A stretch of DNA of 64,000 nucleotides from Rhynchopus euleeides (GCA_963210315.1 OY723251.1:1798001-1862000), one strand, 5' to 3'. Shown: positions 21,942 to 34,733, counted from the first letter of the stretch. Notes: generated by a model not told the origin, from the letters alone. Made by a program: numbers and translations.

Positions 21942-24080
21942 CGCTCAACGATACGTTTACGGATATGATAAGTTTTATAGCTCGGCGGTCGAACTGGGAG
22001 TGGCAGCAGGATTAATGCGATGCATAACATCACTTGTGTGACCACCTGCTGCGGAGCTGTGGTGGGTTGCAGGGGAATGGGAGGGAGGGGGATTACCCAC
22101 AAAGGGGCACATCAAACCTAGCGCGTCTAGTTTGAAACATCTGAGAAAGCTTTCTGCTAGAAGAGGGCCTCAGAAAAAGGAAAATGAAATCCCTCACCAC
22201 CCCCACCCTCCCACCCACCCCAATCATAGTATTCCAGGTCACGACGTTTGATGCAGGGGCATGGCACAGCCGGATCGTCTCAACATCGGGCAGCAAAGCA
22301 GGGCCCAGCTACCACAGGGGTTATCCTGTTACATCACGCACACTATATCACAGTGTGTGTGTGGGGGGAGGGGGGGAGAAACGGAAGTGTCGCTTTGTCC
22401 GGGCTCCCTCACCGTGCCCCGCATCACCACCTTCACACAGGCGAGGAGGGGGGGGTGGTGGCGTGTGGAAGCTGTGAACTCATAAGCCAAACCCAAGTGA
22501 ATGAGTGGCTGACAGCGACACTTTCCAATGCAATGTTCGCAAGGCACCTGCCTACTCATGTCATTATGTTGTCACGCGCGTGACAGCTCGCTCGAGGTGG
22601 AGTCACATCACCTTTGTGCTCGGTTGTGACTATTTCGAGGGGGGGAAACGTCACGAAGTAGCGAAGGGAAATCGAATCACAGCGAAGCTTTTTTAGAGGT
22701 TTGCAGCACACCGATATTTTTTCATCAGCACATATCGCGAAGCCAGAAAATTTCTGTTTTTTTTGTTTGAACCGGCGGAAACCAGCCCTGCCCCCCCCTT
22801 TTTTTTACCCCCCGCCTTCAGCTCATACCTCACCAACCCTCTCCTCTCTTGTTCGACCTGCCCGGGAGTGACCCTCCCCTCCCCTCCTCTCCCCATGCCT
22901 TTTTTTGAGACTTCAGCCATTTGAACGATTTACCTTTCATCCCCCCCCCCCCCCCTCCAGGTTTTGTTTTCCCGGTTGCACAAACAATACAAAAGCAAAC
23001 CCGGCAATTTCCTTTTTTTTCCTTGCGACGACGGACAGGAATATCCTCCCTTCATATGTGCACCACAGCACATGTGGGGAGAGGGCTACCTGCATGCACG
23101 GGTGTGTGTGTGGGGGGGGGGGGGGGGGGGGAGCGGGGGGCCTTCGCAAAAATCCGGAAAGGCTTCAGAAAAGTTCGGCGGTTTTCTCACAAAAATAATC
23201 GGGAGAAGTACGCCTCAAAACGGATCTCTTCAGCACGCGTAGCGAAGGCACCACTGCCCACCCACCCCACACCCCAGTTGCGCTGGGAGGTTATTGTTTA
23301 CCACAGCAGGGAACTGTCGTTGCCTACCCCTCTCCCCCCCTCCCCACACACACACACACACTCACGGATTTTTAATGCCGTGGAACAACCAATTCTACAT
23401 TCTACTCTTTATCCCCCCTCCCCCCCGCACACACACACATTCTCTCTCGTGTTCGGTATACGTTACTATTGTCATCCTCCCCTGTCCCCCATTTCTCCCC
23501 CGATACCACGCGTTGGTGGGCCGATTTCTTTCTTTGAACTCTCAGACACATTTTTTATGTTCTTTTTTTTTCGCGGCGGCAAGAACCTTGTCGCGGTGGG
23601 GGGAAAAAAACAGGATCTGTTGCTTGTGGTGCGGGCAGGGCACGGTATATTCACATCAGCCTCGTTGCTATGACTGTGTGCGCACATTCACACCAACCTT
23701 CATCAGGCAAAAAAAAACAGGTAAGGTTCGCTCGCCCCGGGCTTGGTGCAGCAGCCTGTGCGGGGGCTCTCCCCAGAGAAGGGATGACAAGCAATGCCTT
23801 TTCTTCTTTTTACTTTGATATTCTAGCGTAGTACAGGAGGAAGTAGTTCCACCTGCTGCGTCTTGCGACCCACACACCGCACACCACACCTGATGGGGAA
23901 GTGGTGTTCGCAAATCGTGGGGGTGCGGGGGGTTTTTTTCATCTGCAGTTCCAAATAAAACAGACAAACAGGCAAAAAAATAAAAGAAGAAAGCCAAAAT
24001 TGAAGGGAAAAAATCACAAAAAAATACCAAGGCAATGATGCCAATCTGAAAAAAAAATACAAAACAAGGCCCCTTTTCCA
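21942..24080. other. low-complexity intergenic region
   Basis: Poly-C/poly-G tracts, (CA)n near 23346, A-runs and T-runs. Some open frames are long (to 250 codons) but consist of Pro, His, Ser and Cys strings from microsatellites. No gene is supported. Confidence 0.4.
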
Positions 24081-24759
24081 GGGTTTTCGCTAGCACCGGG
24101 GGGGTCAGGCGGTAAAAATATCGGTGCGGTGCTCTTCGAACCGAAAATCAGAGGGGGGAAAAAAAACTTTCCGCGGTGGTGCTTTGCACCGAAAAATCCC
24201 CACCCCATCGGGAGCGCACCACGCGAACACACGTTCCGCTCTTTGCTGTAGTGTAGGTGTACTGATGGTTCACCGCAGCGCGGTGTACCATCGGTGTACC
24301 TACACGAGTGTACGGGCACTGGGTGCCACTGACCCCCGATTCGAATGGTTTCGGGGTCGTTTTGTCCAACGACGCCCCTTTCTCGACATGTTGCCGTCGC
24401 ATCCACGCAAGGTGGTGGCGATCTCGTAGACAGGCACACGGCACAGGGGGGTCTGGGGGGCGGAGCCCCCCAGCCGCCGGAGGCCACGGTAGTGAACATC
24501 TGTTCATTGCAGTCTCGGGCAGTCGGGATTCCCTCGGGTTTGTGATGCTCGTAAGTAGGCTTCGCTGTTTCGCAGCCCGACCAGCAGGAGATCACCGGTC
24601 CCTGGGTGACACCAAAAAAAATCGGGGGAAAAAAAAAAAAAAAACGGTGCTAAGCACCGCTCCCAAGGGCGGTGCTTTGCACATTCCGAAAAACCGAAAA
24701 ACCCCCAGAAAAAAAACAATTGGTGCAAAGCACCGGTTTTCGGTGCTAGCGAAACCCCT
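24081..24759. mobile_element. 0.68 kb element with GGTGC palindromes
   Basis: The ends AGGGTTTTCGCTAGCACCG (24081) and CGGTGCTAGCGAAACCCCT (24741) are near-perfect inverted complements. Inside are several GGTGCTTTGCACC or GGTGCTAAGCACC palindromes close to each end, and one copy of the CTGGGGGGC hairpin repeat (24446-24504). No coding capacity. The target duplication was not resolved. Confidence 0.6.
24446..24504 (-). repeat. CTGGGGGGC hairpin repeat, copy 1
   Basis: A 59 bp unit containing the perfect hairpin CTGGGGGGCGGAGCCCCCCA and GCCGCCGGAGGCCACGGTAG. It ends in GAACATCTGTTC. It is the minus-strand version of four plus-strand copies between 26138 and 27660. Confidence 0.8.
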
Positions 24760-25884
24760 GCCCTTTTCTTTTTGAAACTCCCAGCTTTTCTGCCGATCAC
24801 ATCTCTTAGTTTTTCCCTCCCTCCCCCCCACCCCCTCTCCCTTTCTTCCCCTCTCTTCTTTCTACACCACCGCCGCCCCCACGCCCCTGACATTTTACTC
24901 CACCTCTCTCCGTGACGTCTGCCTTGCCCATGTTTGCCCTGATCGACGAGTCATCGATGACGCCCCCACCCACCCCCCCACCCTCAGTGACTCACACCCC
25001 ACACCACCTCCTCCCCGCCCCCCCCCCCCCCCCCCCGCCCCCCACTTGACATGGCACGCACCCCCTTCAACAAATGATGCCAGGTGGCAAAGCCCCCGTG
25101 AGAATTCACTTCACTCAGCTAACCCACCTCGGACCTGAAACTGGAGAGCAGACGGAGGCTGGTCTTGCGTGCTATGTGCAAAAGGGACCCTGGCGGGAGA
25201 AGGGGAGAGGGTGAGCTGGGTGGGTGGGGGGGGGGCGGGGGGTGTGGGGAGGTTGGGAATGGGTGGATGGTGATCGGATTCGAGTGCCCCTGAATCCCAA
25301 TATCCCCACCCCGCTCCCTCCCCTCCCCCCCCCCCCCCCCCCACACCCCGCTCCAGCATCGTACTCCTGAAAGGGGTTTTGTGGTTATGCGCCCCACCCA
25401 ATTGTTAGTTGGGGGGGATGTGTGTGTGTGGCACGGGGGCCTTCCTGCAGGCCAAACTGGCATCACCATGCGGCAACTGTGCGGAAGAGGTAGGGTGGCC
25501 CATATGCAGTTTCATTGCATGGTGCGAAAAGAAAACAATAGGTGCCGGAGTGATTCTGTCGCCTCTGCTCTTTACTGTGTGCCTCCACAGCCAGGGTTGT
25601 ACAGCTCCACCCGAGAAGATGAACGACGGAAGTCAGCCTTCTCGGGGAACCATGGAGTGAGGGGGTCGGAGCACCGGTTTCGCTCGCAATCCCGCGATCG
25701 CGAAGATTCCCCCCCTTTGGAGTCCCCACAAATGGTTTTTGACACCCAGGCCTGTCAAGATTCCCCGGCAGGCCTCACTGAAAACAATACACAAGCAGGA
25801 CAAGGAGCGGGGTGTGGGGTGTGGTCTTGCGATTCACTCATTGCCGCGTCTCGCTTTGTGCATGCCAAAAAAAAAATGTCGTGT

Positions 25885-27080
25885 TGTCGACCAGGGCTGT
25901 TCCTAACTGGGGGGCTTGTTCCCCACTTTCAGGATTCTGAACTTTTTTTCTAAGAATTTTTGTAAGGGGAAAAAAAGTTTTTTTCTAAGAATTTTGTTAG
26001 GAGAATTTTTTTCTAAGGTTGTTTCGCAGAGGAAAAAACTTTTTCTAAGTTTTCCCCAGTCGACAGGGCGCGCACAAGGATGGAAGGGAAGTCTGTCCCA
26101 CGTACCGTTCGCCTTGCTGGCCAACTGGAGAGCCAGACGTTCACTACCGTGGCCTCCGGCGGCTGGGGGGCTCACGCCCCCCAGACCCCCCTGTGGCGTA
26201 CGTCTCGTACTCAAGTCCTTCGAATCCCATCAAGTCGGGGTCCAACCACTCCAGTCGCCTCTGAGGACGCAGCCAACTCGCACAGAATCTGTACGCCCAC
26301 ACGAACAGATGTTCGCTACCGTGGCCTCCGGCGGCTGGGGGGCTCCGCCCCCCAGACCCCCGATGTAGCGTGTGCCCGTCCATCTATCTCACTTCCCCGG
26401 GTACAGTGCAGCGTAGGAGGTCAGCGCCGCATCCATGAAGCGCTTCTTCGAAGCCTGACTGACATCGGACAGGAGGTCGGGCTTCCCCACCTGGGAGGTA
26501 CACTTGCCGCGTTCGCGACATGCGTGACACGCGACACGCTACCTGAAACGTGAGTGTGCCTTGCTAACACGGGCATTTCAACGGTCTGCCGGCGACCGTT
26601 CCCCAAACCAGTAAACCAGCAGTTATGGAAAATCGGAGAGATCACCCTACTGCGCTGAATATGGCGCGCACCACTGCAAAAATCCCCGGGAGCTTTTGGG
26701 GTTTCAGACCTGAAGGGGCCAGCAGGTGGGTGGCGTCGGGGAGTGGCAGCTTTGTAACTGTCCTCCAGCTGCTGGCATGTCCAGCCCTGCGCGAGTGCCA
26801 AGGTGTATTGAGTCCCTGCGGAGCACAACCCCCGATGAGAACGAGCGCCAGGTGATCCTCATTCATTGCCGCAAGCATCTCTGGGCATCACTCGAGAGCT
26901 GTCACATGATGACGCGGAGAGAAATCAGAGAAAAAGTCCCGCCTGACGGGCACGCGCCTGGAAACTGTGGGGGGGCGAGCAAAAAATCCCTTGTAAAAAT
27001 TCTTAGAAAAAACCTGGTTCCCCGAACCAAAAAACCTGGAAAAAGGGCTCGTTCCCCGCCCAGGCCTGTTGTCGACCATA
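25885..27080. repeat. possible inverted-repeat element with two hairpin repeats
   Basis: GTTGTCGACC and TTCTAAGAATTTTTGTAAGG near 25885-25975 have inverted counterparts at 26985-27080 (TTGTAAAAATTCTTAGAAAA, then CTGTTGTCGACC). The pairing is loose, so the element limits are approximate. Between them lie hairpin-repeat copies at 26138-26192 and 26303-26361. Confidence 0.4.
26138..26361 (+). repeat. CTGGGGGGC hairpin repeat, copies 2 and 3
   Basis: Two plus-strand copies about 163 bp apart (26138-26192 and 26303-26361). Each reads GTTC-CTACCGTGGCCTCCGG, then the GGGGGGC/GCCCCCC hairpin and CAGACCCCC. The intervening sequence resembles that between copies 4 and 5, so the true unit is about 165-170 bp. 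Confidence 0.75.
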
Positions 27081-27435
27081 CCTGAATGTTGCCCGGTATG
27101 AGTATAAGGATTTTCAGAATTGCCAATATATTTTTTTTCGTGGTGGTTCAGGCCCAAATGGTCCGAACAAATTATGTTTCCGGAGAGAAAAAAATACCAT
27201 GGCGTGAGCCACGGATCCCAATGATGCAAATAAACGCATTTTCGGGAGGAGGAAAAAATGGACCAAAAATGGGGCGGGCGGGGCCAGCCGGGGCCTGGCC
27301 CCTGTCCTCAGTGTCTGTCATTGAACATCTGGCTCTGAGGCAACGATCCAGCCCGCACTGACGAGCCTTGGCGCCCTCATCGAACCCTTGGGAGCAATTT
27401 ACCCAAGTTCAGGAAGATGGGCTGTACCGCACAAG

Positions 27436-27660
27436 GAACAGATGTTCAGTACCGTGGCCTCCGGCGGCTGGGGGGCTCCGCCCCCCAGGCCCCCCTGTGA
27501 CGTATGCCTGTCGACCAAGCCCTTTGGGATCAGGTCATGGAATCCAGAGACCGCCCTCAGGAGGACGCACCCAACTCATCACAGAATCTGTACCCCACAA
27601 GGAACAGTGTTCGCTACCGTGGCCTCCGGCGGCTGGGGGGCTCCGCCCCCCAGACCCCCC
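27436..27660 (+). repeat. CTGGGGGGC hairpin repeat, copies 4 and 5
   Basis: Copies at 27436-27495 and 27601-27660. Both are preceded by a CTGTACC-CACAAGGAACAG segment. The spacer includes CACAGAATCTGTAC, as before copy 3. The preserved hairpin among diverged spacers suggests that the hairpin itself matters or is repeatedly copied. Confidence 0.75.
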
Positions 27661-30600
27661 CGTGGACCTCTTTGCATTCTCTGGACCACCTCTGAGGGTG
27701 CACCACTCTCCTCTCCAGGGTCAAACTGCATATTCCCACGCTTTCTCGTGTTTCTGTACGGGGTCTAATAAAAGATGGACTCATCGACAGAACACGTCCG
27801 GGGGCACCAGGGGTTCCAATGTTCCGAAACATGCCGTTTTCGGGGTTTTTCGGGTCACCTGCGGTGCGCACGGCCCAAAAAATGGGGCGAAACAGGCCAC
27901 GAAAACCAAGAAAAAACTGAGTATAAATACCGGGTTTTTGGCCGCTTTTTGTCAGAATAAGCTTCAGGTATGTTGTCGACCCCGACCTTTACTTTGTGTT
28001 TGAACCCCCTCCTTCCATTGTTATTATTGTCGTGAGGGGTTGTGCTCGCGAACGCAGGAAACTGTGCCCGTGTATAAACTCTTTGCAGAAGCATCACACC
28101 ACAGCAGCAAGGCGTGGAGGGTGATATGCCGGAACCAGCAGAGGGCGGGGGCGGGGGGGGGAAGGCGTGCGATCGGCAAATGTGCCTCAAGGACCTCTTC
28201 TTCTCTCAGTCCTTCAAGTGAGACACCACAGATAGGTTATTTGTTGTTTTGAAACAACCGGATGCGATGCGATTCCTTCAAGCGAAAACGGGCATCATCT
28301 TCAGCGGTGCATGCGACAAAGGGGGTGGGGTCGGGGGGGGCGATGATATGTCCCCGGAGTTGACCCACTTTTCGCCCAGAACTGTGATTTTTTGGAATGT
28401 ATTCGGCCCGCAGGTGGCGGAAAATCACTTTTTTTTGGCACCAAATGGGACCACCCTATTTCGGAGACACGCTTTTATTAGGGGTTCTCTGTTTGTCCGC
28501 CTCCCCTATTCACTCTCGACGATCAAACCCCCCCCCCCCCCGCCGGGCAGGTATTCTGGTCCTTCACTGCCCCCCTACCGTCGTTGTGCATGACGAGAGG
28601 GGGCTCGAGAGTTCATGCTCGACGAGTGGCCACATCTACATACGCATTAATGGCGATGCCCCCGCTGCGCGGTGCAGGGAGAGGGATATTTTTTTCGTAG
28701 CTCTGAAGAACAGACCCAAGTGAAACTGCAAACGCAAGTTCCCCCACCCACCCACACACACACACACACGCACTCCATACGGTTTTGACACAGAACAAAT
28801 AGGCACCCTCCTCCCCCACAGAGCAAAGGGGGGGAAAGGGGAAAAGCGTTGGCAAAGCAAGTGCACTGAGAAGTGTGCTGCTGTCTGGCATTTGCTGTTC
28901 TTCCCACCGGCATGCTCTCACCCCTCGCACCCCCCCCCCCCCCCCCCCCGCCCCGATTTGCTAGGATACCGCGTGGTGCTGGATTGCGAATTCAGGAGGA
29001 CACGCCGCGTTGAAAAGGTGCCCCATATGGGAGCCCCCAGTTCGTGCGTGTGCTAGAGGCATACAGTGCCTTGAGCGAGAGGGGGTGGAATCCCATGAAG
29101 CATGAAGGATTCCACCACCCAGATGTGAGCTCGCTGTCTTGTGGGAGCAAGTCAGCACAGAGTTTGTATGTCAGGGTCAAAGGCTACACTACACCGGAAC
29201 AAGAATTCAAAAGCAAAACACGGTGCAGATCAATGGCTCTTTTTCTCGCGGGTGTGTCACTTTGTGCTCGCAGATGAGGCCTTGATGAGGCCGCAACAGG
29301 CAGCCACCGGGAATGCATGTCCGGACCAGTTAAAGTGTCTTGGAGCTTCGTGGTCACCTTCCCTCCACATATCCAGTGCATATGAGTGCCACGGGTGCAG
29401 TCCCGATGGATGCCCTATCTCACACAGGCGTGCATGCATATATATTCAGCCTTCCCCTCATCTTGTACTGTATTGCCTTTTGTCCCATCTTTTTCTGCCT
29501 CCCATGCAATGCAGGCAGGGGGGGAAATGGCGGGGTGCATCAGCGGCGGCCTCGCTGCTTGATTTTGGCCTGTGCCGTCACATTGGCAGGTGGATAGTGC
29601 TGTCAGACAAAACGCCTCATTTTTTCTCTCTCTTTCTTTTTCTTCCGTGTGTGGTGCAGCGAGGCAACGCGTGGGTGAGTATTGTATCGAGGTTGTGACG
29701 ACGAGACCGGGGTGGAGGGTCAGGAGCAGGGGGGGTTCAGAAGGGTATTCCGAGGGGGGGGGCGGGGCAAAGAACTGTGAATCCGAGGCCCACGCCACCT
29801 TGGGAACTAGGTGCAGGGGGAGTCCTTTTGCTTTTATGTGATGTGATCTCGACGACTGGACACGACGCAAAAAAAAATATCACTTCGCTAAATTCGTTTT
29901 CGAAAACCACTGAGTCTATTCTCCGTGAGTACCAACGCTTTCGGCAATATTGTGCACTCAGGGTGCCGATGGTGCATCAGAGATGCTGCCGATGACAAAA
30001 AACAAGAATCACGAAGCCGTTTTTTTTTTGGGCGTTACAACCTGGTGGTGGCGAGTGCTATCTTTGTGGGAAGCCACCAGGCTTGTCGCTGACCGCCACA
30101 AAACAAAGGAAGAGAGAGAGCTAAAAAAAAAAGAAGAGGCACAACCCACGGATACATGTGCCGAATGCTTTGCAGCCGTTCTCTTCTCTACACTGTTCTC
30201 ATCGGGGGGGGGGGGCGGGGGGGAAAGGGGGCGGCTTTGCTCTGTGTGCGCAGCTGTGTCAATGTGCCCACCCTTCGTGAGCCCGCTTCACTTCTTTTCC
30301 GCACTCAAGAGCGAATTCCGCCCCCCCCTCACCCTCAATACATTATTCCATCCCCCTTATCTTGTTCTTGTGTTCCCAGCTCGTTATTGAGTTTTTAGAA
30401 TCGTGAGTTCGAAGGGTGGTTGCAGAGGCAAACAGACAGTAGACCACGTGAGAGATGAACCATGCATCGGATAATACGCATACCGACACAAGCGGGCCAC
30501 TCAGCGCGGCCACACGGTTTGCAAGGATACAGCGGTTCTTCTGTGCGTTGCGTGCGCTCTTTCATTCAGACCAGGTTTGCCGAGGGAACGTATCACCCAT

Positions 30601-30905
30601 CAAGGGGATACATTATTGTGTGCGCTCAACAAAAAGTATCCCGAACTGTTCTCCCACAGTTCTGGACAGGGTGTCTATAATAAAGCGAACGGAGTACGAT
30701 TTCCACCGGAAGCGTGCGGGGGACCTTCGGCGTGCAACCCTTGCTACAGTCAGGGAGGTGTGGCGCCGCTCAGCTGTGGAGGGTGCACTTTGAGGATAGA
30801 ACCCAACACCCTCGACAGCGAGGTCTGGCGTGTCGATGGGGAGGATGGAGTATGCCTCCTTGGGGGCTGTGGGGCTGTCGGGAGATGGGCCAAGAAAAAA
30901 ACAAG
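27661..30905. other. low-complexity intergenic region
   Basis: No supported gene. Contains poly-C runs (for example near 28525 and 28930), a (CA)n tract near 28752, CT-rich stretches and short A-runs. No inverted-end element was recognised. Confidence 0.4.
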
Positions 30906-30910
30906 GGGAC

Positions 30911-32670
30911 TGGGGTAATCAGGCTGGGGGAAAAAACAACAAATCACAACGAATCACACCCGATCACAACAAATCACAACGCCAAATGTTGTGATTTGTT
31001 GTGATTTGTTGCGATTTGTTGCGATTTGTTGTGGCCAGTTGTGATTTGTTGCGACCAGTTGTGACGACTTGTGACCCTTTTGTGATGAGTTGTGATGAGG
31101 TGTGATCTGTTGTGATCTGTTGTGATCTGTTGTGATCTGTTGTGATCTGTTGTGATCTGTTGTGATCTGTTGTGATCTGTTGTGATCTGTTGTGATCTGT
31201 TGTGATTTGTTGTGATTTTTTGCGACTAGGTGTGACGTGGTGTGATTTGTTGTGACCAGTTGTGACGACTTGTGACCCTTTTGTGATGAGTTGTGATGAG
31301 GTGTGATCTGTTGTGATCGCGATCCAAAATTTCAAAAATTTAAAATTTTGGATCGCGATCACAACAGATCACAACAGATCACACCTCATCACAACTCATC
31401 ACAAAAGGGTCACAAGTCGTCACAACTGGTCACAACAAATCACACCACGTCACACCTAGTCGCAAAAAATCACAACAAATCACAACATTTGCCTTGTGAT
31501 TTGTTGTGATCTGTTGTGATCGGGTGTTGTCCTGGGCAAGACGTTAAACTACCTGGGAGGGCTTCCCCAGACCATGACGGGTGCTTGCACCAGGAGTTTG
31601 AAACAGCCACTCATGCCTTGCGATGCTCAAGTGCCTGCTGGACCCCTATGTCCTTCAGGCCCCAAAGCAGGCAACGATATGGGAGCAACCTAACAGGGGA
31701 GGTGAAGAGGGCACGGGTCTTAGCCTGATGACACACTGCAACCTCAAGGTGACTGGCGACACCTCTCCCACAGTCTGCGGCACTCTGCCGTGGCGACAAG
31801 GCTTCCTGTCATGGGAGATCGCTGCGTGGATCAACGTGGCACCACCCGTGTGCTCGGCAGGTTGTTTCGGCACCTGTTTTCTCCGTGTCATGCTTTTCGT
31901 GAGCGTGTCAGGGATGTTGGCACACGCTGGGGAGGGTTCACATGATGACATAACATATATCAGAAGCACACACCCACGTGGCGCTGTCCTTGGCAGGACT
32001 TTGAAAGTGCCGCCTTGATATCCTTGTTGGATAGAACCCTCATATCACACCCTCAATCAGCTGACGATCGGGTGTGTTGTCCTGGGCAAGACGTTAAACT
32101 ACCTGGGAGGGCTTCCCCAGACCATGACGGGTGCTTGCACCAGGAGTTTGAAACAGCCACTCATGCCTTGCGATGCTCAAGTGCCTGCTGGACCCCTATG
32201 TCCTTCAGGCCCCAAAGCAGGCAACGATATGGGAGCAACCTAACAGGGGAGGTGAAGAGGGCACGGGTCTTAGCCTGATGACACACTGCAACCTCAAGGT
32301 GACTGGCGACACCTCTCCCACAGTCTGCGGCACTCTGCCGTGGCGACAAGGCTTCCTGTCATGGGAGATCGCTGCGTGGATCAACGTGGCACCACCCGTG
32401 TGCTCGGCAGGTTGTTTCGGCACCTGTTTTCTCCGTGTCATGCTTTTCGTGAGCGTGTCAGGGATGTTGGCACACGCTGGGGAGGGTTCACATGATGACA
32501 TAACATATATCAGAAGCACACACCCACGTGGCGCTGTCCTTGGCAGGACTTTGAAAGTGCCGCCTTGATATCCTTGTTGGATAGAACCCTCATATCACAC
32601 CCTCAATCAGCTGACGATCGGGTGTGATTTGTTGTGATTTGTTGTTTTTTTCCCCAGCCTGATTACCCCA
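30911..32670. mobile_element. 1.76 kb TIR element with GGGAC target duplication
   Basis: The ends TGGGGTAATCAGGCTGGGG and the inverted complement at 32652-32670 are continuous with AAAAAACAACAAATCACAAC-type sequence, giving inverted ends of over 40 bp. GGGAC flanks the element directly on both sides (30906-30910 and 32671-32675), a clear 5 bp target duplication. Inside are arrays of TTGTGATCTG (about 11 copies, 31099-31205) and their inverted complements, a palindrome of GTGATCGCGATCC around 31335, and a perfect 550 bp tandem duplication. No transposase is visible, so the element is presumably mobilised in trans. Confidence 0.88.
31525..32624 (+). repeat. 550 bp perfect tandem duplication inside the TIR element
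   Basis: Unit 1 (31525-32074) and unit 2 (32075-32624) start TGTTGTCCTGGGCAAGACG and appear identical, so the duplication is very recent. Each carries a 131-codon open frame (31623-32018, 32173-32568) of unknown meaning. Another frame (from about 31516) has ETATHALRC, faintly like the His/Cys tail of some retroelement proteins. This is too weak to call. Confidence 0.93.
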
Positions 32671-32675
32671 GGGAC

Positions 32676-33994
32676 AGAACGGGTCTGTGTAGTAGCCTAG
32701 CTCTCGCAGTGCCTGTGATTGTCGACACCAAAAAAAAACAACAGAGAAACCTACGGCACACGCCGCACTGTCCCCTTCCCCTTGGGGAGGAGGGCACGCC
32801 TTCGTCGCCCGTCAAAAGAGAGAGGGAGAAAACTAAATGGAACCAAAATTAAAAACGAAATCGTTTGAGTATAAAAAGAAGAAAATTCGCCGCATATTTT
32901 AGAGAGTTCGGCCTGGCCCAACTGCGCCCCCCCCCCCCCCACCTCCCCACCACCACCATTTTTTTTGCCGGGCCTTGCGCAGACTTGGAGGTGGTGTGTG
33001 CACAAAACCCAACCTCCCAGAAATCCTTTCATATTACTGTTTGTTTTCTGATGCGAAAAAAAGGCGTTGCAGAGACGTTGCGAGTTAGCCCACGTTCCAT
33101 CCCCCCCCCCCCCCCTCCCCCCCTCCCCCCACCGGAGCGTTTTTGTGTGTGGATGTGCGTCTATTTTTCCCCACCCGCCCGCCCCCCCCCCCTCTCTTTT
33201 TTTTGTTGCCTCACCTTCCCTGCCCCACCAAGATATCCTGGTTTGCGGCACGCAAGGCCTTGCTCATACTCCGTGGATCGAGTGCATGACCAAGACCCAC
33301 TGCTGCCCGTCTCCTGTCTTGATTGACAAAGACGTTTGTCGTTGTGGGGTAGGGAAAGGAGGTGTGTGTCGTGTCAGGCGGGGTGGCAGTGGACCTCAGA
33401 GTAGGGATGAGAGGTGGAGAGGTCGGGGTGGGGGTGGAGAAGATACCCGAGAGAGAGAAAGACAGACAGCATAACCCTTTCCCTCCAAACAACAAGAGGT
33501 GACCCTGTTTTCATTGCAAAGAAGGCGCAGCGTGCGATGCGTTCTCAAAATGTGCCGGAATTCAGGAGCGTCTCACACCGTGTAACACTTCCGTATCACG
33601 ACTTTATACCTCGTGCGCACCAAAAGGTATAATTCCGGGCTTCACATTTGTTTGGCAGGCACCCTGTGCGAAAAAAATCCTGCTGGCCGTTGCTGCCCCC
33701 CCCCCCCCCCCGCCCGCCCTCTGCCCCCACCCACTCGCGAGAACCAACAAGGGGGGCATTTTTTTTTGTCAATTTGTCCAAAACCCACTAAACAACCGAC
33801 CCAATGCGTGCCTTCCTCTTCGGAGGGATCACCCTGATCTGGGAGGGTCATTGGCGGCAGAAAAAGAAGCAGCAGCCACACAACCAGTGTCACAGCCACC
33901 CTCCCCTCCCCCCAATCCTGCTTGGGGGGGGACGGGCGGCAATGGGACAGATCAGGCCTAGCTTGTGGTTTTTCGTCGGCACCAAGGGAGACTT
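32676..33994. other. low-complexity intergenic region
   Basis: Poly-C tracts near 32927, 33102, 33180 and 33700, CT/GA runs and no supported gene. It leads into a dispersed 3'-end repeat at 33995. Confidence 0.4.
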
Positions 33995-34061
33995 GGTGGA
34001 AGCGGTCGATGCAAAATAAAAATATCATCTGTGAGGAAGGCTCGAGAAGCATGCTGCTGTA
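33995..34061 (+). repeat. 3' end of a TTTT-flanked element
   Basis: GGTGGAAGCGGTCGATGCAA through GCATGCTGCTGTA, followed by TTTT and GCGCGTAAC. It matches the ends at 4862-4920, 45675-45730, 46034-46089 and 51833-51891. The following GCGCGTAAC resembles the GCACATAAC start of the family, so this may be another end-to-start junction. The matching 5' end was not located. Confidence 0.6.
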
Positions 34062-34529
34062 TTTTGCGCGTAACCGGCTCCCTGGTCTCCAGCAAAGAAT
34101 CTCGTGGAGGCACCCAACCAAGAATACAAACCAAGCTCGTGTAGCTTTGGCTATTCGGCACAGATGAGGGTGTGAAGAGGAAACCAAGGCACGTCAGTTC
34201 GTCGTCCTTCGTTGAAGGGGGGTGCTCAAAGCGTGGTTTTTGCTGGAGGATCTTCTCTTCTCGAAGATGGTAAGTAATTTCTGTAAAGGAAAATAAGCCG
34301 AGCCAAAAAGGGCTGCCCGGCGTCGGGGAGGCTGAAGGTAACTTCGCATAATGATATTCCGCCAATGCCACACCCATCGCTTGCCCCCATGCATACATGC
34401 CTGGTGGCATTCCTCCTGGCTTCCTGCCGGGCAAAAAATATTTCCTCTGTGCAGTGAGTGGACCGAAGCGCGCTGCAGCGTTTTGTTTCTTATTTTGTCA
34501 CAAAGTTTGATGGGTTTTGCATAACGCGG

Positions 34530-34685
34530 AAAAAAGACTTGGAGTTGCGTTCTTTGTTTGTACGAACGGTGCCTGCTAGTGCATGTGTGCAGATACCGAA
34601 CGCTGCCACGAGTCTTTTTAGTGCGAAAAGCTAGCTGTTCTTCCAAAAAAGACTTGGAGTTGCGTTCTTTGTTTGTACGAACGGT
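34530..34685 (-). repeat. split direct repeats after the RT gene
   Basis: Two identical 41 bp copies (34530-34570 and 34645-34685) beginning AAAAAAGACTTGGAGTTGCG are separated by 74 bp and lie about 50 bp beyond the RT stop codon on the minus strand. This matches the B1-A2-B2 tail of Ngaro/PAT-like tyrosine-recombinase retrotransposons. The A1 counterpart expected before the gag gene was not found, so the 5' end may be truncated or spliced. Confidence 0.75.
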
Positions 34686-34733
34686 CTTTATTTTACAACT
34701 TCCGCGCCCCCCTCCCCTTTTTCCTTCACGCCC

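Noticed and set aside
22921..23673. 250-codon Pro/His/Ser-rich frame
   Set aside because: Built from poly-C, (CA)n and T-runs, with no protein-like region.
31516..31728. Frame with ETATHALRC, suggestive of a retroelement C-terminal His/Cys tail
   Set aside because: Too short, no RT or endonuclease nearby, and it lies inside a TIR element with an unrelated structure.
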